Made by a program: the position numbers and the translations under genes | Shown here: positions 46,591 to 55,250 of the stretch, one piece after another | Layout of the letters: each line of letters opens with the position of its first letter | Numbering within the stretch: the stretch's first letter is position 1 | Notes under the pieces: generated by a model | Databases searched by the model: none | Told to the model about the DNA's origin: nothing | The model's input: only the letters and a program-made list of their open reading frames with translations | Assembly (NCBI RefSeq): GCF_016904885.1 | Contig: NZ_JADWYI010000001.1 | Location: forward strand, 6,758,001 to 6,822,000 | Length of the DNA: 64,000 nt | Origin: Archangium primigenium | GTDB lineage: Bacteria > Myxococcota > Myxococcia > Myxococcales > Myxococcaceae | Direction of reading: 5' to 3'

Positions 46591-47779
46591 GCGGGGCGGG
46601 CGCCGGGGCCGGGACGCCGTCCCGCTCCGCGCGCAGCAGGTGCGCGGCGGCCACGGGGATGACGGGGCGCAGGAAGCACTTCACCAGGGGCAGGCCCGAG
46701 AGCCCCCGCGCCAGCGCGAGCCCGCTCAGGCCCCACGGGCTGCGCTCCACCTGGGCGGCCGGCGAGAACACCGACGTGGTCGCCCGGGACCAGAACGCGC
46801 CATAGCCCCGGAGGCCGGGGACGGCCGAGAACATCCGGTTCCACCCGCGCAGGAACCAGGGCGCGCGGGCCTCGGGCTCGTCCCACGCCCGCGCGCTCTT
46901 GCCCGCGGTGAAGACGACGAACCACCAGGCGCCCCACAGCGACACCAGCACCGGGAAGAGCACCCACCGGGCACTCGAGGGGATCGCGAGCTTCACGACG
47001 TAGAGCACCGGCATGCCCAGGGAGAAGAGCCACACCGCGCGCCAGCGCTGCTTGAGCTTCTTGACCATCCAGGGCGGGTTGAGCCGGATGCGCGGGGCGA
47101 CGGCCTCGTCCTCCGGCTCCAGGCCCGTGCGCAGGCTCACCTCGCGCGACAGGTGCGAATGGTGGTCGCGCGACAGGGCGATGACCACCCACTGGCAGAC
47201 GTAGAGCGAGGTGAGCAGCCCCGCCCAGTTCACGAGCGTCCAGGCCCAGCCGTCCCGCGGGCGCTCCGACGTCTTCTCCACCCCCGCGCGCGCCTTCTGG
47301 ACCTCGGCCTTGAGCGCGGCGATCTCCTCGCGCAGTTCCGCCACCTCCTCGGGGTCCGCGTCCTTCTTCTGCAACAGCGCCGCGAGCGAGGCCGCGCTGT
47401 GCGCCAGCGCGTCGGCCTCGGCGTCCTCCTGGGCCTCCTCCAGGTGCGCCTCCACCCGCTGGGTGGCGCCCGTCATCCGCCCCAGCTCCCGACCCGCGTC
47501 CGAGAACACGCCGACGAGCAGCAGGATGGCCACCACCTGGAGGCAGGCCACCCGCAGGTAGCCGCGTCGGAGCGTCGTGTCCTCCAGGAGAACCCGGAGC
47601 AATTGGAAAGGCAGGATGAACCCCTGGGCGAGCTGGCCCCCTCGGGTCGTGGGGGGCGCAACGGACCGCCACGGCAGGTGCTCGGCACCGCGTCGTACGT
47701 CGCCCCACACACGCCAGAGGGGTGAGGAAGCAGGGGGAGAAGGAGCGGACTCGGAATCCTGAGGAGCCAGGCGGCGCAC
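46568..47779 (-). CDS. Multi-pass membrane protein with central coiled coil, unknown function
   Basis: Protein of 403 residues starting at GTG 47779. It has about five membrane segments (near residues 79-92, 182-202, 245-265, 270-290, 360-380). A long charged coiled coil (about 105-170: VEAHLEEAQEDAEADALAH, DPEEVAELREEIAALKAEVQ) separates the first two. A conserved-looking block WFVVFTAGKSARAWDEPEARAPWFLRG lies in the second half. I recognise no family. It diverges from the 5'-nucleotidase-like gene, and its 3' end overlaps the large repeat lipoprotein gene. Confidence 0.8.
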   Translation of the reverse strand: MRRLAPQDSESAPSPPASSPLWRVWGDVRRGAEHLPWRSVAPPTTRGGQLAQGFILPFQLLRVLLEDTTLRRGYLRVACLQVVAILLLVGVFSDAGRELGRMTGATQRVEAHLEEAQEDAEADALAHSAASLAALLQKKDADPEEVAELREEIAALKAEVQKARAGVEKTSERPRDGWAWTLVNWAGLLTSLYVCQWVVIALSRDHHSHLSREVSLRTGLEPEDEAVAPRIRLNPPWMVKKLKQRWRAVWLFSLGMPVLYVVKLAIPSSARWVLFPVLVSLWGAWWFVVFTAGKSARAWDEPEARAPWFLRGWNRMFSAVPGLRGYGAFWSRATTSVFSPAAQVERSPWGLSGLALARGLSGLPLVKCFLRPVIPVAAAHLLRAERDGVPAPAPAPLTASGAA

Positions 47780-47897
47780 GGCCCCGAGGCTAACACGCCG
47801 CGAGCGGGACGCACCGGCACGGCCCTTTGCTGGATCACCCCCCGGGCAGGTGTGCTATTCGCGCCGACGTATCGCCCCACACATTCGGAGCCTTCTC

Positions 47898-49493
47898 ATG
47901 CCTCCAGAGTCTGAGTCCAAGCCGGTGTCGCGCGGGATGAACCCGTGGCGCCGCGCTTCCGGTGTCCTCGCCCTGTCCCTGCTGGGCTCGCTCACCGGCT
48001 GCGAGAAGAATCCCCCGCCGCCGCCCGCCTCCAACACCCCCGCCCAGCCCACGCCGCCCCCGGCCGCGCCCAAGACGGTGACGCTGCTCATCACCGGCAG
48101 CGCCAACGGCCAGCTGCTGCCCACCGTCACCGAGGGCGACAAGCAGAGCACCGGCGCCGCGGAGCTGCTCGGCTGGTGGGAGTCCAAGGAGAAGCACTGT
48201 CCCGGTCAGGTCAAGGACGGCAAGGCGGCGTGCCCGGACGCGACCACGCTCGCGCTCACCATCGGTGACGCGTGGAACGGGCCGGCCATCTCCTCGTTCC
48301 TCTACGGCGAGTCCACCGCCACGGTGATGGGCCGCATGGGCTTCGCCGCCTCGGCGCTGGGCAACCACGAGCTGGACTTCGGGCGCGAGCAGTTCCAGAA
48401 GAACCAGCAGCTCGGGGGCTTTCCGTTCCTCGCGGCCAACCTCAAGGTGAAGGACGCGGCGCTGGCCAAGGGCTGGGAGCTGCCGGGCTTCAAGGTGTTC
48501 GAGCGCCAGGGCCTCAAGGTGGGCGTGGTGGGCCTCACGCCGCCCAAGACGGTGTTCACCACCATGGCGGGCCGCGCGGACGGACTGGAGATCATCCCCA
48601 ACGAGCAGGCGCTCGCCGAGGCGGTGATGGGCGCGCAGAAGGCGGGCGCGGCCACCATCGTCGTGCTCGCGGACGAGTGCCCGAGCGCGCTGCAGCCGCT
48701 CGTGTCGCAGCACCCCGAGTGGAAGGTGTCGCTGGTGGCCGGTGGCCGCTGCGGCCAGCCCACCGAGCCGTCCCAGGAGGGCGGCACCACCTACGTGTCG
48801 CTGGGCAAGGGCTTCGGCAAGTACCTGCGCGCGCCCTACGTGCTGGACACCTCCAAGCCCCAGGGCGAGCAGCTCCAGGTGGAGAAGCCCGTGCTCGTGG
48901 ACGTGACGACCGGCGAGGTGCCGGTGTCGGCCAACGCGGAGCTCACCCAGCAGCTCACCGACTTCAAGGGCCGACTGGATCAGGTGCTCGGCGAGCAGAT
49001 CGGCTTCACGAAGAAGGGCCTGGCCCAGGGCTCCAAGGAGCTGACGGCCTGGGTGGCGGGCGCCATCCAGCAGCAGCTGGAGGCGGACGCGGTGGTGCTC
49101 AACCGCAAGGGCTTCCGCGAGGGCCTGCCGGCGGGCAAGGTGACCAAGGGCAGCGTGTACTCGGTGCTCCCGTTCGAGAACTCGCTGATGGTGGTGCAGC
49201 TCAAGGGCGCGGACCTGGCGACGCAGCTGGGCAACCCCGAGGCCGTGTTCGCGGGCGTCACCGCGGCGGGCAAGGGCAAGTTCAAGGACGCCAAGGGCAA
49301 GCCGCTGGATCCGGCCAAGACGTACAAGGTCGCCACGGTGGAGTACCTGTACTTCGGCGGTGACGGCTTTGAGTTCGAGAAGCTGGATGCCGAGCCGGGC
49401 GAGACGGGCATGTCCTGGCAGACGCCCGTCATCGAGTGGACCAAGGCCCAGGCCAGCACCGAGGCCAAGCCGCTGGAGAAGGCCGTCAAGTAG
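47898..49493 (+). CDS. 5'-nucleotidase/UshA-like lipoprotein lacking several metal ligands
   Basis: Protein of 531 residues with a lipoprotein signal (SLLGSLTGC) and Pro-rich spacer. The fold is that of bacterial 5'-nucleotidases: GDAWNGPAISSF, GNHELDFG (about 155) and a C-terminal nucleotide-binding domain with VVLNRKGFREGLPAG, YSVLPFENSLMVVQL and YFGGDGFEF. However, the first metal motif DxH reads GSANG. The histidine before the third metal site is replaced (VVLADEC), and the GHxH motif is GGRCG. Catalysis as in UshA is therefore doubtful; nucleotide or ligand binding may remain. ATG 47898 has GGAG seven bases upstream. A strong terminator follows. Confidence 0.88.
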   Translation: MPPESESKPVSRGMNPWRRASGVLALSLLGSLTGCEKNPPPPPASNTPAQPTPPPAAPKTVTLLITGSANGQLLPTVTEGDKQSTGAAELLGWWESKEKHCPGQVKDGKAACPDATTLALTIGDAWNGPAISSFLYGESTATVMGRMGFAASALGNHELDFGREQFQKNQQLGGFPFLAANLKVKDAALAKGWELPGFKVFERQGLKVGVVGLTPPKTVFTTMAGRADGLEIIPNEQALAEAVMGAQKAGAATIVVLADECPSALQPLVSQHPEWKVSLVAGGRCGQPTEPSQEGGTTYVSLGKGFGKYLRAPYVLDTSKPQGEQLQVEKPVLVDVTTGEVPVSANAELTQQLTDFKGRLDQVLGEQIGFTKKGLAQGSKELTAWVAGAIQQQLEADAVVLNRKGFREGLPAGKVTKGSVYSVLPFENSLMVVQLKGADLATQLGNPEAVFAGVTAAGKGKFKDAKGKPLDPAKTYKVATVEYLYFGGDGFEFEKLDAEPGETGMSWQTPVIEWTKAQASTEAKPLEKAVK

Positions 49494-49525
49494 CCGCGCG
49501 GGCGCCTCGCCCCGTGGAACGACCC

Positions 49526-49566
49526 CCGCCCCCTTCGCGTACACGGAGGGGGCGGTTTTCATTTTT
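49526..49566 (+). terminator. Strong intrinsic terminator
   Basis: A 12-base-pair stem (49526-49537 with 49544-49555, one G-U pair) with a six-base loop is followed by TTTTCATTTTT. It ends the 5'-nucleotidase-like gene just before the PIN gene, so the PIN gene needs its own promoter or readthrough. Confidence 0.88.
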
Positions 49567-49588
49567 GGCCGGACCGAGAGGAGGACCC

Positions 49589-50035
49589 GTGGCCCCGTCT
49601 CCGATGACCCTGGTGCTCGACACCAATGTGGCGCTGGATCTGCTCGTCTTCGATGACCCCGCCGTGAGGCCGCTGGTGGGCGCGCTAGAGGCCGGGGACG
49701 TCACCGCCTGGGCCGATGCCGCCACGCTCGGAGAGTTGAAGTACGTGCTCGCCTATCCCTCCTTCGCGCTCGACCCCGAGGCCCAGGCGGCGGCCTATGC
49801 GCGCTACCTGCGGCTCGTGCGTGTGGTGGAGGACCCCGCGCCCCCGTCCACCCTGCCCCGCTGCCGCGACCGGGCGGACCAGAAGTTCCTCGAACTCGCC
49901 GCGCGCGTGCGCGCCACGTGGCTCGTGAGCAAGGACAAGCGCGTGCTGTCCATGGCGGACCGGGTGGGCCTGCCCTTCGGCATCCTCGCCTCCCGGCATC
50001 TGTCCCGTCACCTTCCCCCCGCGCGGACTGGATGA
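49589..50035 (+). CDS. PIN-domain ribonuclease-like protein (TIGR00305-type toxin)
   Basis: Protein of 148 residues. The PIN fold is seen in LVLDTNVALDLLVFDD (first Asp), ATLGELKYVLAYP (Glu), CRDRADQKFLELAARV (Asp-rich third site) and WLVSKDKRVLSMA (fourth acidic region). Such proteins are usually VapC-like or standalone RNases. No antitoxin gene is next to it upstream. GTG 49589 is preferred because AGGAGG (49579-49584) lies just before it; ATG 49604 is the alternative. Its stop overlaps the ATG of the downstream lipoprotein gene (ATGA at 50032-50035). Confidence 0.88.
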   Translation: MAPSPMTLVLDTNVALDLLVFDDPAVRPLVGALEAGDVTAWADAATLGELKYVLAYPSFALDPEAQAAAYARYLRLVRVVEDPAPPSTLPRCRDRADQKFLELAARVRATWLVSKDKRVLSMADRVGLPFGILASRHLSRHLPPARTG

Positions 50036-51210
50036 AACGCTCGTCCTCCCGTCCCCTGGAGCCCTCCCTGTTCCGCCAGACCGGCCTCTTCGTTCTCCTC
50101 GCCGCCTCGCTCGGCGTGACGGCGTGCAAGTCCAAACACCAAGATCCGCCTCCCGCGCCCACTGCCGCCTCCGCGACCCAGCCCGCCGAGCCGCCTGCCG
50201 TCGCCGACGACACCCTCTCCGTGGCGCAGCCGGAGAAGGGCCAGTGCGCGTGGGTGCGCCTGGAGGGCGCGAAGGGCGGCCGTCAGGTCCTCTTCACCTT
50301 CGACGGCCCCTGTGAGAGCGCCTGGTTCGCGTGGAGCCCCGATGGACGCCAGGGTGCCGTCCTCCAGTCCTTCGCGGACGCGCGCGCGCCCCTCGCCTGG
50401 AAGGTGGATCTCCTCGCGGGCCAGGGCGCGGCCCTGCCGCTTCCCGAGGTCGGACGCACCACGGAGTTGGGCTTCGATTCCCAGGGCCGCCTCGTCGCAC
50501 TGGTCGCGCACCATGACGGGCCCCACATGAAACCGCCCGAGCGGGTCGAGAAGGACGGGCAGAGCGCCTTCGTGTTCGAGGGCAAGCCGTACCCGATCGA
50601 TCAGCCCGGCGAGTTCGGTCTGGCCCATGCCTACCGCCGCGAGGGCGGCACGTGGACGCACGTGGAGACGCGCGTCACGGACTACGGCTCGGATGGCGCG
50701 GAGAAGACCCGGAGCCTCGCGCTCGCCAAGACGCTGGGCCCCACCACGGCTCCCACCGCGAAGGCGGGCCCGCGGCCGGAGAGCGTCACCCCCGAGGAGC
50801 AGACGGCCCTCGACGCGTCCGCCGAGGCGGAGCTCATCGGCCCCCGCGGCGAGGATCTGCTCGAGGACAGCACCTGGGTGCGTGGCCGCCTTTCGGGCGG
50901 CGACCTCTACTACCGGGCGGAGCCCACCGAGGGCACCAATGCCTCCCCTCCCCTGCGCTGGAAGGTGGACGGCACGTTCGTCGCGCCCGAGAAGCTCGCC
51001 CTGCCCACCGACGCCTCGCTCGTCCTGGAGGCGCGCGGCAATGCCCTGCTCGTCACCACCCGGGGGGCGGCGCGGCTATACGACATGCAGGCCCGGAAGC
51101 ACCGGCGGTCGCTCGACGGCGTGTCCCATGTCTCTTTTTGGCCGTATCCCTCGAATTCGGACACGGGCGCCGAGAGGTCGGCCCCGGAGGCCGACCCCGC
51201 CCCTCGCTGA
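50032..51210 (+). CDS. Lipoprotein with propeller-like repeats, coupled to PIN gene
   Basis: Protein of 392 residues with lipobox VTAC (Cys32) and a Pro/Ala-rich spacer. Repeats such as CESAWFAWSPDGRQGAVLQS, LRWKVDGTFVAPEKL and LVVTTRGAARLYDM-like strands suggest a WD40/PD40-type propeller. No catalytic residues are seen. Its ATG overlaps the PIN stop (ATGA), so both are probably translated together; why a cytosolic RNase would be coupled to an envelope protein is unclear. It converges with the PhoU-like gene 29 bases away. Confidence 0.8.
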   Translation: MKRSSSRPLEPSLFRQTGLFVLLAASLGVTACKSKHQDPPPAPTAASATQPAEPPAVADDTLSVAQPEKGQCAWVRLEGAKGGRQVLFTFDGPCESAWFAWSPDGRQGAVLQSFADARAPLAWKVDLLAGQGAALPLPEVGRTTELGFDSQGRLVALVAHHDGPHMKPPERVEKDGQSAFVFEGKPYPIDQPGEFGLAHAYRREGGTWTHVETRVTDYGSDGAEKTRSLALAKTLGPTTAPTAKAGPRPESVTPEEQTALDASAEAELIGPRGEDLLEDSTWVRGRLSGGDLYYRAEPTEGTNASPPLRWKVDGTFVAPEKLALPTDASLVLEARGNALLVTTRGAARLYDMQARKHRRSLDGVSHVSFWPYPSNSDTGAERSAPEADPAPR

Positions 51211-51239
51211 CCTGGACGACACGCGCACGACCCAGCCGC

Positions 51240-51866
51240 TCAGGCGTAGGCCAGCACCACGCCCTCGACCACGTTGGCCGCGTCCCGGCACTTGTCCGTG
51301 GCCGTCTCGATGAGCTCGTAGACCTCGCGCCACTTGAGCACCGTCAGGTGGTCCATGCCGCTCTTGAAGAGCCGGCCCATGCCCGCCGCGAGCGTCTCGT
51401 CCGCCTTGGACACCAGCTGCTTGATGGCCTTGCAGCCCGCGAGGATGGGCTCGGGCTGCTGGATGCGCCGCAGCGTGCCCACCACCTCGCGCACCTTGTC
51501 CGTGGTCAGCAGCAACAGGCCCGTCAGCTCGGCCGCCTCGGGCAGGCGCTCGGGCAGCTCGTGGAACTGCAGCCGCGCCGCCGCCGCCCGCGAGAAGTCC
51601 AGCACCTCGTCGATCCGCGACAGCAACGAGTGGATGTGCGTGCGATCGAACGGCGTGATGAAGGCCGCGTGCAGCCGCTCGATGGCCACGTTCGCCGCCG
51701 AGTCGCCCTCGGCCCCCACCCGGCTGAGCGCCTCGACCCGGGCGGGTACGTCCCGGTAGTCGCTCATCAGCTCATGAAGGATGCGCACGCCCTCCAGCGT
51801 GATGGCGCACTGGGCATCGAATGCGTTGAAGACACCGTCCGTCCTGGGCATCAGCTTCTCGAACAT
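51240..51866 (-). CDS. PhoU/DUF47-family protein
   Basis: All-helical cytoplasmic protein of 208 residues, the usual length of DUF47 (TIGR00153). Conserved features are FDRTHIHSLLSRIDEVLDF, the PhoU-like Glu/Asp helix triplet, and MGRLFKSGMDHLTVLKWREVYELIETATDKC at the C-terminus. DUF47 proteins usually accompany a PiT phosphate permease and probably bind metal clusters to control phosphate uptake; no permease gene is near here. ATG 51866 has GGAGG at a good distance. Family call is firm, role inferred. Confidence 0.92.
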   Translation of the reverse strand: MFEKLMPRTDGVFNAFDAQCAITLEGVRILHELMSDYRDVPARVEALSRVGAEGDSAANVAIERLHAAFITPFDRTHIHSLLSRIDEVLDFSRAAAARLQFHELPERLPEAAELTGLLLLTTDKVREVVGTLRRIQQPEPILAGCKAIKQLVSKADETLAAGMGRLFKSGMDHLTVLKWREVYELIETATDKCRDAANVVEGVVLAYA

Positions 51867-52091
51867 CCAGCCTCCAGCTCGCCCCGGGGGGGCGCATGTG
51901 CCACGAGTCAGCAACTCGCATGCAACCGCCGCCTTCTTTCACGGTCGTTACCCATTTGTGACGAAAGATTGCGACCCCGAGGACCCTTGCGAAAACATCT
52001 CGTCACGATTCCGTAAAGATCAAGTCACGGAGGGCTTTCAGGGTGCCTGCTCGCGGCACCGACATCCAAAAACCCAACGAAAGCCCCCCCC

Positions 52092-53714
52092 ATGACCCGA
52101 CCTCCGCGCCTGCGTGCCCTCGCCAGCCTCGCCCTTGCCTTGACCTCCGCCTGTGGCGTGACGGGGGAGGCGCTCCCCGAGGGCTGGAGCGAGGCCTCCC
52201 ACGGCAAGAACGCCTCGCCCGCATATGACGTCGTCTTCCCCTCGGCCCAGGTGCTGCGCTTCGAGCTCACCCTCACGCCGGAGGCCTGGCGGACCATGCA
52301 GGACGACATGACCGGCATGCTCGGCGCGTTCGGCGCCGGGGGCGGCCCGGGCGGCGGTGCCCCGGGCGGCGGCGGCGGGGGCGCGCCCGGTGGGGGGGGC
52401 GGTGGCGCCCCGGGCGGCGGCGGCGTGCCCGCGGAGCTCACCCAGCCCTGCGAGGGCAAGGCCGCGGGGGACGCCTGCACCGCCACCTTCATGGGCGGCA
52501 CCTTCACCAGCACCTGCGGCACCTTCATGGGCGGCGCCCAGCTCGTGTGCCAGCCCCAGGGCGGCCCCGGCGGAGGCGGTGGCGGCGGGCCTGGCGGAGG
52601 CGCGGCGGACCTCATCCCCAACACGCCCGTGTATGTCCCCGCCACCCTGCGCTTCGGGGACAAGGCCTGGCCCTCCATTGGCGTGCGCATGAAGGGCAAC
52701 TCCTCGCTGGCCGAGACGTGGCGCTCGGGCGTGGGCAAGCTGCCGCTGCGCTTGCACTTCGACAAGTTCGAGGACGACCACCCGGAGACGCTGGACCAGC
52801 GCTTCTACGGCTTCAAGAAGCTGTCGCTCGGCAATGGCGCGGCCGATGCGTCGCTGATGCGGGACAAGGTCGCCTCGGACATCTTCCGCGAGTCCGGCGT
52901 GCCCGCGCCCAGCACCGCCTTCGTGGCCCTCTACGTGGACCATGGCGAGGGCGCCCAGTACTGGGGCCTCTACACGCTCGACGAGGATCCGGACAACAAC
53001 GCGCTGCTCGACCGCCACTTCGGCAACCACAAGGGCGCGCTCTACGAGGCGGATGGCACGGGCGCGCGCTGGGGGGCCTTCGACGAGGCGTCCTTCGACA
53101 TCCAGGCGGATGACACCGGGATGGGCTGGGCGCCCGTCCAGGAGGCCATCGCCGCGCTCCACGCGGATCGCACCGACGCGGCGGCGTGGCGCGCGGGCCT
53201 CGAGGCGAAGCTGGACGTGCCGGGCTTCCTCCAGTGGCTCGCGGTGAACACCGTGCTGCAGAACTGGGATGCCTACGGCGCCATGGCGCACAACTACTTC
53301 CTGTACGCGGACCCCCAGGACAACCAGCGCCTGCACTGGATCACCTGGGACCACGACCGCGCCATGGGGCAGGCCATGGGACAGGCCGCCGCGCTGGACC
53401 AGTCGAGCGCCGACGCGACCTGGCCGCTCATCCGCTTCCTCTTGGACGACCCCACCTACGCCGCGCTCTACACGCGGTACGCCCTGGACGCGGCCAACGG
53501 GCTCGTGGCCCCGGCGGCGCTCCAAGCCCGGCTCCAGGCGGCGCACGCGCTCATCGCGCCCTACGTGGTGGGCAGCACGCCCGAGCAGACCGGCTACACG
53601 TTCCTCGCCTCGCCCCAGGCCTTCGAGGAGGCGGTCAGCGGCGCCAACGGCCTGATGGGCTTCGCCGCCCGGCGCCAGGGCGAGGTCCGCGCGGCCCTCG
53701 GCACGTCACCGTAA
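52092..53714 (+). CDS. CotH-family kinase-like lipoprotein with Gly-rich insert
   Basis: Protein of 540 residues with a lipoprotein signal (LTSAC, Cys21). CotH fold: YDVVFPSAQVLRFELTLTPE, GVRMKGNSSLAE, KLPLRLHFDKFE, FYGFKKLSLGN, LMRDKVASDIFRESGVPAP, YWGLYTLDEDPD, and the metal-binding WDHDRAMG with Asp420 and Asp422. CotH of Bacillus spores is an atypical protein kinase; secreted bacterial relatives are often surface proteins. Inserted between the first strand region and GVRMKG are two Gly/Pro-rich linkers flanking a small Cys-rich segment (PCEGKAAGDACTATFMGG, TCGTFMGGAQLVCQ). The inserts are unusual for the family. It ends one base from the convergent 53716 gene. Confidence 0.9.
   Translation: MTRPPRLRALASLALALTSACGVTGEALPEGWSEASHGKNASPAYDVVFPSAQVLRFELTLTPEAWRTMQDDMTGMLGAFGAGGGPGGGAPGGGGGGAPGGGGGGAPGGGGVPAELTQPCEGKAAGDACTATFMGGTFTSTCGTFMGGAQLVCQPQGGPGGGGGGGPGGGAADLIPNTPVYVPATLRFGDKAWPSIGVRMKGNSSLAETWRSGVGKLPLRLHFDKFEDDHPETLDQRFYGFKKLSLGNGAADASLMRDKVASDIFRESGVPAPSTAFVALYVDHGEGAQYWGLYTLDEDPDNNALLDRHFGNHKGALYEADGTGARWGAFDEASFDIQADDTGMGWAPVQEAIAALHADRTDAAAWRAGLEAKLDVPGFLQWLAVNTVLQNWDAYGAMAHNYFLYADPQDNQRLHWITWDHDRAMGQAMGQAAALDQSSADATWPLIRFLLDDPTYAALYTRYALDAANGLVAPAALQARLQAAHALIAPYVVGSTPEQTGYTFLASPQAFEEAVSGANGLMGFAARRQGEVRAALGTSP
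52335..52607 (+). repeat. Two Gly-rich linkers flanking a four-Cys segment
   Basis: GGGAPGGGG-type low-complexity coding sequence at about 52335-52428 and 52557-52607 within the CotH gene, separated by about 43 residues with four cysteines. The ggcggcggc-rich DNA is prone to slippage, so length variation between strains is expected. Confidence 0.75.
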
Positions 53715-53715
53715 G

Positions 53716-54039
53716 TCAGGGCGCGAGTTCCAGGCCCCGGAGGTCCTCGTCCGCGGGCTCCAGGGCCATGAACCAGGCCCACTCCGGGGCCCGCTCCAGC
53801 TCACTCGCGAAGAAGAGATCCTCGCCCAGGCCCTCCACCCGCACCTGGATGAGGGGGTCCGCCGGGTACTGGGTGCGCGGCTCGTCGTACACGAGCGCCA
53901 CCACCGTGCCCCGGCGGCCCACGAAGCGCGCGTCCAACGAGCCATCCAGGGTGTCGCCGAGCACGCACACCGGCTCGCCCACGCGCACGGGCGCGCCCTT
54001 CACATCCTCGAGGAAGATCAGGCCAGTGTCAGGGTTCAT
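53716..54039 (-). CDS. Small protein of unknown function at end of sigma operon
   Basis: Cytosolic acidic protein of 107 residues (GLIFLEDVKGAPVRVGEPVCVLGDTLDG, GRRGTVVALVYDEPRTQYP, EGLGEDLFFASELE). It seems mostly beta-stranded with an SH3-like feel. No family is recognised. ATG 54039 overlaps the anti-sigma stop (ATGA), so it belongs to the sigma/anti-sigma operon. It could be a regulatory partner of the sigma pathway; this is inference from position only. Confidence 0.7.
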   Translation of the reverse strand: MNPDTGLIFLEDVKGAPVRVGEPVCVLGDTLDGSLDARFVGRRGTVVALVYDEPRTQYPADPLIQVRVEGLGEDLFFASELERAPEWAWFMALEPADEDLRGLELAP

Positions 54040-54695
54040 GGGGCGAAGGACCGGGGTGGGAGGAGACGAGCCATGCCGAGCGTCGCGACGGCGGCGAACG
54101 CCCAGGCGGACAGGTGGTAGCCCAGGACGTGCCCGGGGCCGAGCGAGCACGCGAGCTCACCCAGGAAGGCGCCCGCGGTGCCCACGGACAGGCCCGCGAG
54201 CAAGGCGCGGCGGGGCTGGAAGGCGGCGTTGCGCAAGAGCAGCACCGCCACGACGCCGGGCACCAGGCCCACGCCCACGTGGCTCACCGTGCAGACCCAC
54301 TCGGGCAGCGTGGTGACGCCGTGGGCCGGGCCCCGGGTGAGCACGAGCGTCGCGGCCGCCCCGCCCGCCCCGCCCAGCGCCGCGAGCGGCAGCCGCCGGA
54401 GCCGGGGAGAGAGCGCGCCCCAGGCACACAGCGCGCTCGCGAGCCAGAGCAGCCCGAGCGCGGGAGCGTGTTCCCACACGGTCGTCAGGGACGTGCGGCC
54501 CAGGACGCACAGCACCCCCGCCACGGCGAGGGACAGGAGCGTCGGCGCGGCGAAGAGCGCCAGGGCCTCGGTGCGCCAGCTCCGCGTCCGGGGGGCCCGC
54601 GCGAGCTCCGCGTGCGCCGCGGCCAGCACCCGCGCCCGCGCGGCCTCCGCGACCGGCACGTCCCGGGTGAACAGTGGATCCAACGGCGTGCCCAT
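54036..54695 (-). CDS. NrsF/DUF1109-like membrane anti-sigma factor
   Basis: Protein of 219 residues with a cytoplasmic N-terminal segment of about 45 residues and six membrane helices (near 45-65, 75-95, 105-120, 130-150, 160-180, 190-210). Six-span topology and a conserved cysteine/histidine around WVCTVSHVGVGLVPG and LGELACSLGPGHVLGYH match DUF1109/NrsF anti-sigma factors. Its ATG overlaps the sigma stop by one base (TGATG), the usual coupling of ECF sigma and anti-sigma genes. It probably holds the sigma factor at the membrane. Family assignment is by topology and motifs. Confidence 0.82.
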   Translation of the reverse strand: MGTPLDPLFTRDVPVAEAARARVLAAAHAELARAPRTRSWRTEALALFAAPTLLSLAVAGVLCVLGRTSLTTVWEHAPALGLLWLASALCAWGALSPRLRRLPLAALGGAGGAAATLVLTRGPAHGVTTLPEWVCTVSHVGVGLVPGVVAVLLLRNAAFQPRRALLAGLSVGTAGAFLGELACSLGPGHVLGYHLSAWAFAAVATLGMARLLPPRSFAP

Positions 54696-55237
54696 CAGAA
54701 GTCCCCCACTCCGTCCAACAGGTGCCGCAATTTCTCGTATCCCCGGTGGGCCCGGACCCGCGCCGCGCTCACGCTGATGCCGCGCAGGGTGGCGATCTCC
54801 TCGAACGACCAGCCCTCCAGCTTGTGCAGGAGGATGGCCTCGCGCTGATCCTCGGACAGCTGCGCGAGCGCGACCTCCAGGTGCTTGCGCATGCCGGGGT
54901 CGCCCACCGCGGGCGGCTCGGAGGACACGGGCTCGGCGGAGGCCTGGCGCGAGTACGCCTCGCGGTGCTGGCGGCGGCGCAGCGCGTCCCGGGCGGCGTT
55001 GGCGGCGATCGTCATCAGCCAGGGCGTGAAGCGGGTGCCCCGCGTGTACCGGCCGCGCGAGCGCACGACGGACAGGAACGTCGTCTGCAGCAGGTCCTCC
55101 GCGAGTGGCGCGTCGTGCACCATGCGCGTCAGGAAGCCCTGCACACCCCCGGCATGCCGGGTGAAGAGGGCCTCGAAAGCCGTCTGATCACCGTCGCAGA
55201 AACGTTCCATGAGCTGTTCGTCCGTCGTGATCCCCAT
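54695..55237 (-). CDS. ECF-type RNA polymerase sigma factor
   Basis: Protein of about 180 residues. Region 2 has DQTAFEALFTRHAGGVQGFLTRM, AEDLLQTTFLSVVRSRGRY and FTPWLMTIAANAARDALRRR. Region 4 has LSEDQREAILLHKLEGWSFEEIATLRG, SVSAARVRAHRGYEKLR. No extra C-terminal domain. The start is taken as ATG 55237; GTG 55249 would add four residues. A possible ECF promoter (55251-55276) would put its transcription start between them. It is followed by an NrsF-like anti-sigma gene, so it probably responds to envelope stress. Confidence 0.94.
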   Translation of the reverse strand: MGITTDEQLMERFCDGDQTAFEALFTRHAGGVQGFLTRMVHDAPLAEDLLQTTFLSVVRSRGRYTRGTRFTPWLMTIAANAARDALRRRQHREAYSRQASAEPVSSEPPAVGDPGMRKHLEVALAQLSEDQREAILLHKLEGWSFEEIATLRGISVSAARVRAHRGYEKLRHLLDGVGDF

Positions 55238-55250
55238 CCCCTGGCTCACG

